64,000 nucleotides of DNA from RHLJ01 sp965212165 (GCA_965212165.1 OZ243096.1:3100001-3164000); one strand, 5' to 3'. Counted from the first letter of the stretch, positions 53,122-62,321 are shown. Numbers and translations: made by a program. The notes: generated by a model not told the origin, from the letters alone.

Positions 53122-53946
53122 ATGATCAAAACATTCTACTTTTTCATAATTCTTTCCTTTTCTTTTGCTCTACAAGCACAAGATTACCAATACCTTACCC
53201 AAGAAAATATCCACTATTATTCCGAATCAGTGAATCAATCTGATAGCTATATAAATGAGCGTTGTGTATTAGATATCTATTACCCAGAGGATATGAAAGA
53301 CTTTGCAACTATCATCTGGTTTCATGGAGGAGGATTAACTTCTGGAAATAAAGAAATCCCACAAGCACTAAAAGATAAGGGTGTCGCTGTTGTCGGAGTG
53401 AATTATAGATTATATCCGAATATTAACGCGCCAACATATATAGCGGATGCTGCAGCTTCTGTAGCATGGGTTCTAAATCAGATAAAAAGTTATGGTGGTG
53501 ATCCCTCAATGGTATTTCTATCTGGACATTCGGCTGGTGGTTACCTAGCAAGTATGGTTGGCCTAGATAAACAATGGCTTGGAGAATATGATATTGATGC
53601 TAATGGTATTGCAGGATTGATACCGTTCAGTGGACATACTATTACACATTTTACCGTTCGAGAAGAACGTGGTATAGCAGGTACTCAACCTATCATCGAT
53701 GAGTTAGCCCCACTATTTCATGTACGAAGAGACGCTCCTCCGATGTTACTTATTACTGGTGATAGAGAATTAGAACTACTTGGCAGATATGAAGAAAACG
53801 CATATATGATGCGAATGATGAAGATTGTAGGACATTCAGAAACTCGACTTTATGAATTAGATGGTTACGGTCATGGAATGACCCAACCAGCTTTCCCTTT
53901 ACTACTAAAAGAAGTAGAACGGATCAAAAGTAGAAAAACTGACTAG
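53122..53946 (+). CDS. Exported alpha/beta hydrolase
   Basis: A 274-aa hydrolase with signal peptide (MIKTFYFFIILSFSFALQA, then QD). The oxyanion-hole motif WFHGGGLTSG and nucleophile elbow LSGHSAGGYLA with Ser137 are typical of the hormone-sensitive-lipase/BD-FAE esterase group. The C-terminal GYGHGMTQP supplies the catalytic His, and TGDRELELLGRYEENA contains the probable acid. It acts on an extracellular or periplasmic ester. It lies 75 bp after the CPBP gene and 18 bp before the DUF6090 gene. Confidence 0.9.
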   Translation: MIKTFYFFIILSFSFALQAQDYQYLTQENIHYYSESVNQSDSYINERCVLDIYYPEDMKDFATIIWFHGGGLTSGNKEIPQALKDKGVAVVGVNYRLYPNINAPTYIADAAASVAWVLNQIKSYGGDPSMVFLSGHSAGGYLASMVGLDKQWLGEYDIDANGIAGLIPFSGHTITHFTVREERGIAGTQPIIDELAPLFHVRRDAPPMLLITGDRELELLGRYEENAYMMRMMKIVGHSETRLYELDGYGHGMTQPAFPLLLKEVERIKSRKTD

Positions 53947-53964
53947 AGATTTTAGAGTTAACAA

Positions 53965-54714
53965 ATGTTCAAGTTCTTTAGGAAAATACGTTTCGACAAT
54001 ATGGAAAAGAATAAAACTAGCAAGTATTTAAAATATGCTATTGGCGAAATTGTATTGGTGGTGATTGGGATTTTGATTGCGCTGCAAATAAATAATTGGA
54101 ATGAAGGACAGAAGCAAAAGGAACTTGAGATAAAATATCTTACAGAAATCAGAAATAGTTTAGAATCTGATTTACCAGATATCGAATTCAATATTGATTT
54201 CAATAGAAGTAAACTTAATTCTCACCAAGTCATACTTCAATATATAGACGGCGAACTTGGGTATTCTGACTCGCTATCTTTTCATTTCTCTAACTTATTA
54301 TTCAATACAAGAACTCTGGTAAATACAAGCGCTTACGAGAACTTAAAATCTCGTGGTCTAGAAATTATTTCGAACGATTCGTTGAGAATGAGTATCACAA
54401 GGCTTTACGCCTTTGAATTCCATAATCTTGTTGATTTTGAAACAAAAGACGATCATGTATTTCAGTACAGCCAATTTCTGCCAGAAATAACAAATGCACT
54501 CAAAATAAATTCCTTAAACCCTAGCTTAGGATTCGTTTCAGGAGAAGCCGAGCCTATCGATGTAACTGGTATAAAGACTGATATATCTTTTAAAAATACA
54601 CTCCTCATAAATTTAGTGCTGAGGCAGTATATGGTAGATAACTACGAAAACTTACACGAAATAGTGAAAGACGAAATTCAAGAAATAGAAGCGGAATTAC
54701 AGAAATTAAACTAG
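53965..54714 (+). CDS. DUF6090 family membrane-anchored protein
   Basis: A 249-aa protein. The N-terminus MFKFFRKIRFDNMEKNKTSK leads into KYAIGEIVLVVIGILIALQI and NNWNE, the near-invariant DUF6090 anchor. The remaining 200 residues are a helical, acidic periplasmic or cytoplasmic domain (KELEIKYLTEIRNSLESDLP and others). The function is unknown. Genes of this family occur in tandem copies in many Bacteroidota genomes, but only one copy is seen here. The start is the ATG at 53965, which fits the family N-terminus. Confidence 0.88.
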   Translation: MFKFFRKIRFDNMEKNKTSKYLKYAIGEIVLVVIGILIALQINNWNEGQKQKELEIKYLTEIRNSLESDLPDIEFNIDFNRSKLNSHQVILQYIDGELGYSDSLSFHFSNLLFNTRTLVNTSAYENLKSRGLEIISNDSLRMSITRLYAFEFHNLVDFETKDDHVFQYSQFLPEITNALKINSLNPSLGFVSGEAEPIDVTGIKTDISFKNTLLINLVLRQYMVDNYENLHEIVKDEIQEIEAELQKLN

Positions 54715-54833
54715 TTAAAGCTTATACCCTAAATTGCCCATTCTTATTTGCTCTTTGATTAGTAGATATCCCATATCTCTTATCCCTTCTTTTTTCACCA
54801 AATTCACATTATCCCCACAAATTAATTGCACAT

Positions 54834-54859
54834 TCATGATAAACAATAAAGTATCATGA
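54834..54859. promoter_or_regulatory. Inverted repeat over the start codon of the thioredoxin-like gene
   Basis: TCATGATA (54834-54841) and TATCATGA (54852-54859) are perfect 8-bp arms ten bases apart. The right arm contains the ATG at 54856. This is the geometry of an operator for a dimeric repressor, or of a hairpin blocking the start. Confidence 0.45.
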
Positions 54860-55092
54860 CTAAGCAGATTAAAATATTAGGATCAGGTTGTGCTAAATGC
54901 CAATCATTAACTAGGGTTGTAAAGGATGTAGTTTCAGAAAATAACATTGATGCTACCGTTGAAAAAGTAGAAGACATGATAGAAATCATGAAGTTCGACG
55001 TGTTGAGCACCCCCGCTTTGGTGATCGAAAACGTAGTTACTATATCAGGTAGAATCCCTTCTAAAGATGAAGTATTGGCACTCTTAAACTAG
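54856..55092 (+). CDS. Small thioredoxin-fold redox-active disulfide protein
   Basis: A 78-aa thioredoxin-like protein. It starts KQIKILGSGCAKC, with Cys12 and Cys15 forming the CxxC redox site. LSTPALVIENVVTISGRIPS contains the cis-Pro that shapes the active site, as in the 'redox-active disulfide protein 2' group (MTH895-like). It precedes a metal-permease-type gene by 15 bp. Such pairs often accompany ArsR regulators in metal or arsenic resistance operons. No ArsR gene is present here, but an inverted repeat spans its start. Confidence 0.9.
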   Translation: MTKQIKILGSGCAKCQSLTRVVKDVVSENNIDATVEKVEDMIEIMKFDVLSTPALVIENVVTISGRIPSKDEVLALLN

Positions 55093-55107
55093 TTGGAATA
55101 ACTAACT

Positions 55108-56085
55108 ATGTTTGATTGGGCACAATATCTCGCCGATTGGTTGGTCTATGATGTGTTAGATCTAACCAAAGAACAGCATCTTGCAGAAGCTCTGAACTTC
55201 TTTATTTATGACACCACCAAGATTCTAATCCTCCTTTTTCTAGTCATCTTTTTAATGGGAATAGTGAGTAGTTACTTCCCTGTAGAGAAGGTTAAAAATT
55301 ATCTTTCTCGAAATAAATTCTACGGTTTAGAATACCTCATGGCTAGTCTTTTTGGAGTGGTTACGCCCTTCTGTTCCTGTTCTTCTGTACCTTTATTTAT
55401 TGGCTTTGTGAAAGGCGGCATTCCTCTTGGAGTAACATTTGCTTTCTTGATTACATCTCCCCTTGTTAATGAAATCGCCATAGGACTTTTTGTAGGTTTA
55501 TTTGGTTTAAAAACCACCATCATCTATGTAATTAGTGGAGTATTATTAGGAACCATATCTGGGATTATTCTTCAAAAACTGAAGTTGGAAAAATATCTAA
55601 CTCCTTGGGTGAAAGAAGTACTAGCAAACGCCCAACGTGATCAGGATATATTTGAAGCAGAGAAGCAATCACTTAAACAAAGGTTGCCCATTATCTGGAC
55701 AGAAGTAGGCACCATTCTCAAAGGCATTATTTCTTATGTATTGATTGGTATAGCTATTGGTGGAATCATACACGGTTATATTCCTCAAGACTTTTTCGAA
55801 AGCTATATGGCCAAAGACAATCTCTTTGCAGTACCTATAGCAACTCTTTTAGCTGTTCCAATGTATTCTAATGCTGCAGGAATTCTTCCAGTCGTTCAAG
55901 TATTGGTAACAAAGGGAATTCCGATAGGTACAGCTATTGCTTTTATGATGGGAGTAGTTGGACTTTCCTTACCTGAGGCTATGCTTCTAAAAAAAGTAAT
56001 GACTGTAAAACTCATCGCTATATTCTTCGGAGTTGTTAGCCTTTGCATCATTTTTTCTGGATATCTATTTAATCTCTTATTATAG
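55108..56085 (+). CDS. Predicted permease (DUF318, SO_0444-type metal efflux)
   Basis: A 325-aa inner-membrane protein with about 8-10 helices. The cysteine-rich motif VTPFCSCSSVPLFIGFVKGG, and the repeated PxxxGIPLG-type loop in TKGIPIGTAIAFMMGVVGLS, are typical of the family. Members are linked to Cu, Zn or arsenic (methylarsenite) efflux. The cysteines would coordinate soft metal. With the small thioredoxin it forms a two-gene cassette. The metal is not determinable from sequence. Confidence 0.88.
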   Translation: MFDWAQYLADWLVYDVLDLTKEQHLAEALNFFIYDTTKILILLFLVIFLMGIVSSYFPVEKVKNYLSRNKFYGLEYLMASLFGVVTPFCSCSSVPLFIGFVKGGIPLGVTFAFLITSPLVNEIAIGLFVGLFGLKTTIIYVISGVLLGTISGIILQKLKLEKYLTPWVKEVLANAQRDQDIFEAEKQSLKQRLPIIWTEVGTILKGIISYVLIGIAIGGIIHGYIPQDFFESYMAKDNLFAVPIATLLAVPMYSNAAGILPVVQVLVTKGIPIGTAIAFMMGVVGLSLPEAMLLKKVMTVKLIAIFFGVVSLCIIFSGYLFNLLL

Positions 56086-56191
56086 GCTTGTTATAAGTCA
56101 CTGTTTGTGGTTTAGCAGGAATTCAGCTTTCTTCATCCTCTTCTTTTTTTTTATTTGAGATGCAGATTTAAAAACTTAAAACTATACTGAA

Positions 56192-56626
56192 ATGGCAGAA
56201 AAAGAGATTATTAGGAAAGATGAAGGCGAGAATTATAACTACTCCCAAGATCATTGTTTTATCAAACTTTCTTCAAAGCATACTAATGGTGAATTGTGTT
56301 TTGTGGAGGACAAAATAAAACCTGGATTTTTCTTAGCTCGACATCATCACAAAATCATGTCAGAGGTGTTCTATATTCTAGAAGGAGAAGTGGAGCTCAT
56401 CTTTGACGATGAAACTATTATCTGCAAACCAGGAGATACGATTACTGTTCCCCCTAATGTTTGGCATGCAGCAAAATGTGAAAAAGGTGGAAAGATGTTA
56501 ACCATATTCAAAAACGGGCAGTTTGACCTATTCCTTAAAAAGTTGTCGACAATGTCAGACAACGAATTTTCTGATAAGGAGTTGATGAAATCCATATCAG
56601 AAGAATTTGATATCTACGAAGAATAA
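56192..56626 (+). CDS. Cupin-domain protein
   Basis: A 144-aa single-cupin protein. The beta-barrel metal-ligand motifs are recognisable: FFLARHHHKIMSEVFYILEG (cupin 1 with His/Glu ligands) and PGDTITVPPNVWHAAKCEKG (cupin 2 with His). The last 35 residues add a helical tail (KLSTMSDNEFSDKELMKSIS). The role may be a dioxygenase, isomerase or sugar-binding protein. It is convergent with leuS, separated by 9 bp, with no visible terminator between them. Confidence 0.85.
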   Translation: MAEKEIIRKDEGENYNYSQDHCFIKLSSKHTNGELCFVEDKIKPGFFLARHHHKIMSEVFYILEGEVELIFDDETIICKPGDTITVPPNVWHAAKCEKGGKMLTIFKNGQFDLFLKKLSTMSDNEFSDKELMKSISEEFDIYEE

Positions 56627-56635
56627 ACCATCAAC

Positions 56636-59167
56636 TTACTTAACCACCAAATTCACAATTCTACCCGGTACAAAAATTTCCTTAACTAGATTTCCTTCTG
56701 CTAAATATTTAGCAATATTCGCATCAGCCTTAGCCAGGTTTAACACAAAGTCTTTGTCTTTAGCTTTATCAGCTGGTACGAAAATATCAGCACGTACTTT
56801 ACCATTTACCTGAATTGGATACATGATTTCATCGGCTTTTAGATATTCTTCATTAAAAGCTGGCCATTCTGAATATGCTATAGTATCACTTTCACCTAAT
56901 TTCGTCCATAATTCTTCTGCAATATGTGGAGCATATGGAGCTAATAACTGAACAAAAGATTTTGCTATTTGAGTAGGTATATTTTTCCACTGATTCGCTT
57001 CATTTACAAAAATCATCATCGCTGAAATTCCGGTATTAAACCGCATTTCTTCAATGTCTTCAGTCACCTTTTTAATGGTTTCATGAAGGGCTTTTAGCTG
57101 ATCTTTTGAAGCTTCAGAATCATCAACAGTCGATTTTATATTTCCACTTTCTTCATCAATAAGTAATCTCCAAGCCCTATTTAGGAATCGGTTCACTCCA
57201 TCCACTCCTTTTGTACTCCAAGGCTTAACTTGCTCAAGTGGACCCATAAACATTTCATATAAACGAAGTGAATCGGCCCCGAACTGTTCAATCACATGAT
57301 CAGGATTGATTACATTTCCTCTACTTTTACTCATTTTATGAGCACGAGCATCCACTTTTATATCTGTTCCTTTTTGGAAAAAGCTGTCTCCTTTCTTTTC
57401 AACCTGATCATCAGATAGCTTTTCACCATCCTGAGAAGTGTATTCCATTTCCCCAAGAATCATTCCTTGGTTTACTAATTTCTGGAAAGGCTCTTTGGTA
57501 GAAACCACTCCTAAATCGAATAATACTTTATGCCAAAAACGTGCATATAATAAATGAAGAACGGCATGTTCTGCTCCTCCTACATATAAATCTACGGGCA
57601 TCCAGTATTTTTCATAATCAGGATCAACAGGGCCACCATCCCAATTCGGAGAAATATATCGCAAGTAATACCAACAAGATCCAGCCCATTGAGGCATAGT
57701 ATTCGTTTCTCGAACTGCTGGTTTACCAGTTTCAAGATCGGTGGTTTTTATCCAATCCGTAGCATTTGCTAATGGTGGCTCCCCATCTCCTGTCGGCTGA
57801 TATTTTTCAACTTCAGGAAGTTCAAGAGGTAATTCACTTTCCTGAATAGCTTTAGCTTCTCCATCCACATGAATAATTGGAAATGGTTCTCCCCAATAAC
57901 GCTGACGGGAAAACAACCAGTCGCGCAGTTTATAATTCACCGCTTTAGTTCCGGCACCTTTTTCTTCGAGCCAAGCTATGATTTTCTTTTTAGCCGGTGC
58001 TATATCAAGTCCGTCCAAGAAATCACTGTTGATGGCTACTCCTTGTCCAGTATATGCTTTTCCTTCAAATCCTTCTGCGGGTTGAACAGTCCGAACGATA
58101 GGAAGATCAAATTTCTCTGCGAATTCCCAATCTCGTTCATCTTGTCCCGGAACTGCCATAATAGCTCCGGTACCATAGCTCACTAACACATAATCTGAAA
58201 TCCATATTGGAATTTGTTTTCCATTGGCAGGATTAATGGCATAAGCGCCAGTAAAAACACCGGTTTTATCTTTATTGAGTTCTTGACGATCTAAATCAGA
58301 CTTCAACGCTGCATTGCCTTGATATTCCGCAACAGCGTCTTTATGCTCTTTGGTGGTAATCTTATTAACTAACTCATGTTCTGGAGCTATTACCATATAT
58401 GTTGCTCCAAAAATAGTATCAGGTCTTGTTGTATATACTCTTAGTTTTTCATCAAAACCTTCAATTTGAAAATCAATTTCAGCACCAACGGATTTTCCAA
58501 TCCAGTTACGCTGCATATCCTTCAAAGATTCTGGCCAGTCTAATTCATCTAAATCCTGTAATAATCGTTCTGCATATGCAGTGATTTTCAACACCCATTG
58601 GCGCATCGGCTTACGAATAACTGGATATCCACCAACTTCACTTTTTCCATCAATTACTTCTTCATTAGCCAGTACTGTTCCCAACTCAGGACACCAATTC
58701 ACTGCTACTTCATCTTCGTACGCCAATCCTTTATTGAACAGTTGTAAGAAAATCCATTGTGTCCATTTAAAATAGTTTGGATCAGTTGTGTTTACTTCTC
58801 GGTCCCAGTCATAACTAAAACCAATCGCCTGCAATTGCTCCCGAAATCGATTGATATTCTTCTCAGTCGTGATTTTAGGATGGGTTCCTGTTTTTACTGC
58901 ATACTGTTCTGCTGGCAATCCAAAAGCGTCCCATCCAATCGGATGAAGTACATTAAAACCTTTCATTCTTTTATACCGCGCAATGATGTCTGTTGCAGTA
59001 TAACCTTCTGGGTGACCTACATGTAACCCGGAACCACTCGGATATGGAAACATATCCAGAACATAGAATTTTGGTTTAGTGGTGTCGGTTGGTGTTTTGA
59101 ACGTCTTATTTTCGAGCCAGTACTTTTGCCATTTGGTCTCGATATCTGCCGGATTGTAGGAGTGCAT
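56636..59167 (-). CDS. leuS: Leucine--tRNA ligase
   Basis: The 843-aa class I synthetase charges tRNA-Leu with leucine and edits mischarged isoleucine/norvaline. The HIGH signature appears as MFPYPSGSGLHVGHPEGYTA. The editing domain (CP1) has VYTTRPDTIFGATYMVIAPE with the conserved Thr-rich segment. The KMSKS motif is AHKMSKSRGNV, near residues 612-616. The anticodon-binding domain and C-terminal IQVNGKVRADIFVP are complete. The length is within the normal range. No regulatory leader (T-box) is expected or seen in the 82-bp divergent gap with the PEGA-domain gene. Confidence 0.97.
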   Translation of the reverse strand: MHSYNPADIETKWQKYWLENKTFKTPTDTTKPKFYVLDMFPYPSGSGLHVGHPEGYTATDIIARYKRMKGFNVLHPIGWDAFGLPAEQYAVKTGTHPKITTEKNINRFREQLQAIGFSYDWDREVNTTDPNYFKWTQWIFLQLFNKGLAYEDEVAVNWCPELGTVLANEEVIDGKSEVGGYPVIRKPMRQWVLKITAYAERLLQDLDELDWPESLKDMQRNWIGKSVGAEIDFQIEGFDEKLRVYTTRPDTIFGATYMVIAPEHELVNKITTKEHKDAVAEYQGNAALKSDLDRQELNKDKTGVFTGAYAINPANGKQIPIWISDYVLVSYGTGAIMAVPGQDERDWEFAEKFDLPIVRTVQPAEGFEGKAYTGQGVAINSDFLDGLDIAPAKKKIIAWLEEKGAGTKAVNYKLRDWLFSRQRYWGEPFPIIHVDGEAKAIQESELPLELPEVEKYQPTGDGEPPLANATDWIKTTDLETGKPAVRETNTMPQWAGSCWYYLRYISPNWDGGPVDPDYEKYWMPVDLYVGGAEHAVLHLLYARFWHKVLFDLGVVSTKEPFQKLVNQGMILGEMEYTSQDGEKLSDDQVEKKGDSFFQKGTDIKVDARAHKMSKSRGNVINPDHVIEQFGADSLRLYEMFMGPLEQVKPWSTKGVDGVNRFLNRAWRLLIDEESGNIKSTVDDSEASKDQLKALHETIKKVTEDIEEMRFNTGISAMMIFVNEANQWKNIPTQIAKSFVQLLAPYAPHIAEELWTKLGESDTIAYSEWPAFNEEYLKADEIMYPIQVNGKVRADIFVPADKAKDKDFVLNLAKADANIAKYLAEGNLVKEIFVPGRIVNLVVK

Positions 59168-59249
59168 TTACGCTTTATCTTTTTATTTTCTTTGAGAAAG
59201 TCTATCATTAACGAATCTCTAAAATAACATTATTCTCGGCTTATCTCGA

Positions 59250-60143
59250 ATGCGGATTTTAAAAAAAAGTTTCTTCCTTTTGTTAATCATTTTCACCCTT
59301 CAATCTATAGCAATTGCTCAAGATTCGAATACGGGACAGTTATTGATAAATGTAAACTTACCGGAGCCCTTTTACTTGGTCAATGGTATTGATTTATTAA
59401 ATGCAATAAAGGTAGATTCGGGTGAGGTTATAGATTTAACAGCAGGACTTTACACCTTTACTATTGTTTCAGAGTTTGTAGATAATCATTCCTTCAAAGT
59501 ACAGATTATTCCAGGCGAACAGATCGATTACTTTTATAGATTTACAGTCTTTAGAATTGGCTATAGATCCTCCTTTGTACAACTTGAAAATCAGGAGAAT
59601 TTAGTAATCAATACAGATATTGATTCTGAGATTTTTCTGGATGGAAAGAAAATTGGGAAGCACTTTGCTTCTTTATTAGTAAAACCTGGCATTTATGAAA
59701 TAGAAACTGTACATCCTACTTTTGGAAAGTTAAAAGATAAAATTGAAGTCAATTGGTATGAAACGACTGATTTTGCAAGATTCAATGAACCACAAGTCAC
59801 CAATGCCTCGGCTATTAATTACATGCCTGGTGCTAGCTATTTAATTAATGGCGAAAAGGATAAAGCCATATTCACTTATTTTACGATGAGCATATTAGTT
59901 GGCTCTTATTTTTCATTAGACCGTAAAATACGTGAACAAAGTCCAATTTTTGACATCACTAAATTGGAAAGGATGCAAACTGCTTCATTAATAGGACTTG
60001 GAGTAGTATATATACTTTCAACTATTGACGGAGCACGAAAACCTAGAAATGGATATCCGGGAGATAATTCAAAACTTGAACTTACAAGTTTAGGACTAAA
60101 TCAAAACCTAGGTCCTTCAGCAGGTTTTAGGATTAATTTTTAG
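59250..60143 (+). CDS. Exported PEGA-domain protein with C-terminal membrane segments
   Basis: A 297-aa protein with a hydrophobic signal segment (FFLLLIIFTLQSIAIAQ). A repeated beta-motif follows: LLINVNLPEPFYLVNGIDLL, and a PEGA-like block LVINTDIDSEIFLDGKKIGK and LLVKPGIYEIETVHPTFGK. Residues about 195-250 contain two hydrophobic helices (IFTYFTMSILVGSYFSLDRK and MQTASLIGLGVVYILSTIDG), in the arrangement of DUF5683-type proteins. PEGA domains occur in surface-layer and cell-wall-associated proteins. The exact function is unknown. It is convergent with the LuxC-like gene (stop codons one base apart). Confidence 0.7.
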   Translation: MRILKKSFFLLLIIFTLQSIAIAQDSNTGQLLINVNLPEPFYLVNGIDLLNAIKVDSGEVIDLTAGLYTFTIVSEFVDNHSFKVQIIPGEQIDYFYRFTVFRIGYRSSFVQLENQENLVINTDIDSEIFLDGKKIGKHFASLLVKPGIYEIETVHPTFGKLKDKIEVNWYETTDFARFNEPQVTNASAINYMPGASYLINGEKDKAIFTYFTMSILVGSYFSLDRKIREQSPIFDITKLERMQTASLIGLGVVYILSTIDGARKPRNGYPGDNSKLELTSLGLNQNLGPSAGFRINF

Positions 60144-60144
60144 T

Positions 60145-61182
60145 TTAAATAACCCCCACCCCATCCGGCTCCCACCACAGATCTGGAGTTTGGGCTTTAC
60201 TAAGGAATTCGGTTTCAATCCCTTCAATTTTTTCGCCTGCTGTGTACACGGATTGTACCGCTGGTCCGAACTTCACTTTAAGTTCGTTAAGCTTGTCTTC
60301 ATCTCCCTCTACCCAATGTAGAGTGAAGTCAAGTTCAGGGAAGTCTTCGCTTTCTTGGATTAAGAAGTCATCGAGCCAAGCCTGAGGTCGATCAATGGCT
60401 TTGTTGTACGCAAATTGATAAGCTAGTGCTTCTGATGGCTTTTTAACTTGGGGATTCTTCAACCAAAACGATTCGATATAATCCTGAAAATGACATTTTA
60501 GTTTATTGAATCGAATTGGACTCACTACAAAAGCTACAGATCTACAACCTTGACCACCATATCGAAAAATGGCTTCAACTAAATCCGTAATTACTTCAGA
60601 ATCCTCACTAGTGATATATGCCATTGAGAACTTTGCCGTTCGGATTACAAATTCTGTTTCTTCTGTTACTGCTTTTAATTTTACGAGCTCAACTTTAACC
60701 TTAGGAACTGATTCAGAAGAACCAGCAAATAGAACTTTATCAGCTTCTAAATTCTCAAACTCATTCAAATCTGTTGAATAATTTATAGTGCTTTCAATCT
60801 TGGTACTTTTCAATTCTTCCAGAAATGTTGGAAGCAAATATGGATCTTTTTTAGAAAGCTTTCCAAAATAGTCAGCTCCGGAAAGTATAGTTCCTAAAGC
60901 ATCTTGAAATCCTACGAGTGGAAGATTCCCCGCATGCAAACATAGAACTTTTTGTCCAATTGAATTATTTTCTTCACCAAGATGAGCACGTTCTACCCAT
61001 TTTTCAATCTGACCTGTTTCAATATTCTGTTTCAGAGTTCTGATCTGGAATTTGATGTCTTCAAAACTGAATAATCCTTCAGTTATAGTCTGTTCTATAG
61101 CTTTTTTTAACCCTTTATTATCTGGCTTTAGCCAGTTTTTGGCTGCTGCTGAAATTTGGGTGATATGTTCTTGAATGTTCAT
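60145..61182 (-). CDS. LuxC-like acyl-CoA reductase
   Basis: A 345-aa protein of the LuxC family, aldehyde-dehydrogenase-related, which reduces an enzyme-bound acyl thioester to a fatty aldehyde with NADPH. The catalytic Cys213 lies in FRYGGQGCRSVAF. LHAGNLPLVGFQDALGTILS is the N-terminal nucleotide-binding segment, and KVLFAGSSESVPKV is typical. The length is shorter than Vibrio LuxC (about 480 aa), because the N-terminal region is reduced. It is preceded on the same strand by a LuxE-like gene 138 bp upstream. There is no luxAB, so it is not a light-emission system. Its product is unknown. Confidence 0.85.
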   Translation of the reverse strand: MNIQEHITQISAAAKNWLKPDNKGLKKAIEQTITEGLFSFEDIKFQIRTLKQNIETGQIEKWVERAHLGEENNSIGQKVLCLHAGNLPLVGFQDALGTILSGADYFGKLSKKDPYLLPTFLEELKSTKIESTINYSTDLNEFENLEADKVLFAGSSESVPKVKVELVKLKAVTEETEFVIRTAKFSMAYITSEDSEVITDLVEAIFRYGGQGCRSVAFVVSPIRFNKLKCHFQDYIESFWLKNPQVKKPSEALAYQFAYNKAIDRPQAWLDDFLIQESEDFPELDFTLHWVEGDEDKLNELKVKFGPAVQSVYTAGEKIEGIETEFLSKAQTPDLWWEPDGVGVI

Positions 61183-61192
61183 TTATAGTTTA

Positions 61193-61269
61193 TCATTCTT
61201 AGCGAAAGCAATAGCGAAGAATCTTTTTGATATCTAGACAGACACTTCGGAAGTATCCTCAGTATGACA
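61193..61269. repeat. Degenerate copy of a dispersed intergenic repeat (REP/MITE-like)
   Basis: The ends TCATTCTTAG and CTCAGTATGA are imperfect inverted repeats (8 of 10 bases). The interior reads AGCGAAGAATCT, then GACACTTCGGAAGTATCCTC. This resembles a short palindromic repeat that I recall as common between genes in many bacterial genomes (TCATTCTGAGCGAAG...GAAGAATCT). No second copy is in the window. Confidence 0.5.
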
Positions 61270-61284
61270 TGCTAGAAAGTAATC

Positions 61285-61322
61285 AACTTGTAAAGGTAAT
61301 TCATAAATTACCTTTACAAGTT
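61285..61322 (-). terminator. Perfect 17-bp stem-loop at the end of the LuxE-like gene
   Basis: AACTTGTAAAGGTAATT and AATTACCTTTACAAGTT pair perfectly around loop CATA. The stem reaches two bases into the TAA stop codon of the LuxE-like gene. No T-run follows on the minus strand, so it may be an RNA stabiliser or attenuator rather than a full terminator. Confidence 0.6.
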
Positions 61323-62319
61323 AATCAGTATCTATTAAAAAATTACAGCCTCGTAGATTGATTGGATTCCATCTCCCCAATACTTGAAAATAGCCATGTT
61401 CATTTTGTATCCCTTTATCACCTGTTAGTATAAATGAGCATGAATTAAGGTTTGCAAGATCTATTACCCCAATCAGTCCTTCTTCACCAAAAGGAACTTC
61501 CATGAAAGGATTTTTAGGATTTCGAATAGAAACGTTCATCCAAGGCACACATCTAAACCATTCATTTCCAAAACTATAAGCCTGACTCAATAATTCTGTC
61601 ATTCCGTATTCGGAATGTATATTCTCTTTCGGTAGTTGAAAACCATCTGCAAGTTTTGAGTGCAATTCTACCTTTGTCATTTCTCTTCGATGAGTTTTCA
61701 TTCCTCCCGTTTCCATGATGATTGTATTTTTTGGTAAATCAATCTTTTCAAGCTCAAGTAAATCCAGAAGACCAAAAGCTGCCCCAAATAACATAATTCG
61801 TTTACCTTTTGAGGTTATTTCATCAATCAACTTCTGATCAATTGACTTTCCTAATTCAAGATATTTACTTAGTCCAGTCTCATCTCGTTCTATTAGAATA
61901 TTCAGCATCCAAACTAGAGAAGAATTCGGATTTGAGTTATATCCTGGTGTATATGCTAATACTACGAAATCATTCAAATCATAAAACTGGTTCATTCCTT
62001 GGATGATCGATTGCTTATAAAGTTCAGGATCTAAAATATAATGTCGGCTTCGGTTCATCCCTGTTGTTCCACTTGATTCGAAAAATTCTATATTTTGAAT
62101 TTCGAATTTCAAATTTGGTTGTGATATAACTGTAGCGTCTTTGAATGCTTGAATTGGTAGAAGTGGGATTTCTTGGACATCATTCGGCTTATGAACACCA
62201 AGAGCTTTACAGAATTTATCATAAACAAGATTGTGTTCTTTTTGGAATTCAAAAACCTGAAGAGCTTTTTCCTTAAAAGAGATTGACTTGTCTAAAATGA
62301 ATTTTGAATCGAGTGCCAT
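61321..62319 (-). CDS. LuxE-like acyl-protein synthetase/acyl transferase
   Basis: A 332-aa adenylate-forming enzyme of the LuxE family, which activates a fatty acid with ATP and passes it to a LuxC-type reductase. The nucleotide-binding motif FFESSGTTGMNRSRHYILDP is intact. MLFGAAFGLLDLLELEK and METGGMKTHRREMTKVELHS belong to the core. SEYGMTELLSQAYSFGN is the adenylation motif with the conserved Tyr-Gly-Met-Thr-Glu. The ATG at 62319 is two bases after the stop of the propeller gene. A TTG at 62325 is an alternative. Together with the LuxC-like gene it should form an aldehyde-producing pair. Confidence 0.88.
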   Translation of the reverse strand: MALDSKFILDKSISFKEKALQVFEFQKEHNLVYDKFCKALGVHKPNDVQEIPLLPIQAFKDATVISQPNLKFEIQNIEFFESSGTTGMNRSRHYILDPELYKQSIIQGMNQFYDLNDFVVLAYTPGYNSNPNSSLVWMLNILIERDETGLSKYLELGKSIDQKLIDEITSKGKRIMLFGAAFGLLDLLELEKIDLPKNTIIMETGGMKTHRREMTKVELHSKLADGFQLPKENIHSEYGMTELLSQAYSFGNEWFRCVPWMNVSIRNPKNPFMEVPFGEEGLIGVIDLANLNSCSFILTGDKGIQNEHGYFQVLGRWNPINLRGCNFLIDTD

Positions 62320-62321
62320 AC

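Noticed and set aside
60145..62319. A luciferase (lux) operon
   Set aside because: Only LuxC- and LuxE-like proteins are present. There are no LuxA, LuxB or LuxD homologues or flavin reductase genes, so bioluminescence is not supported.
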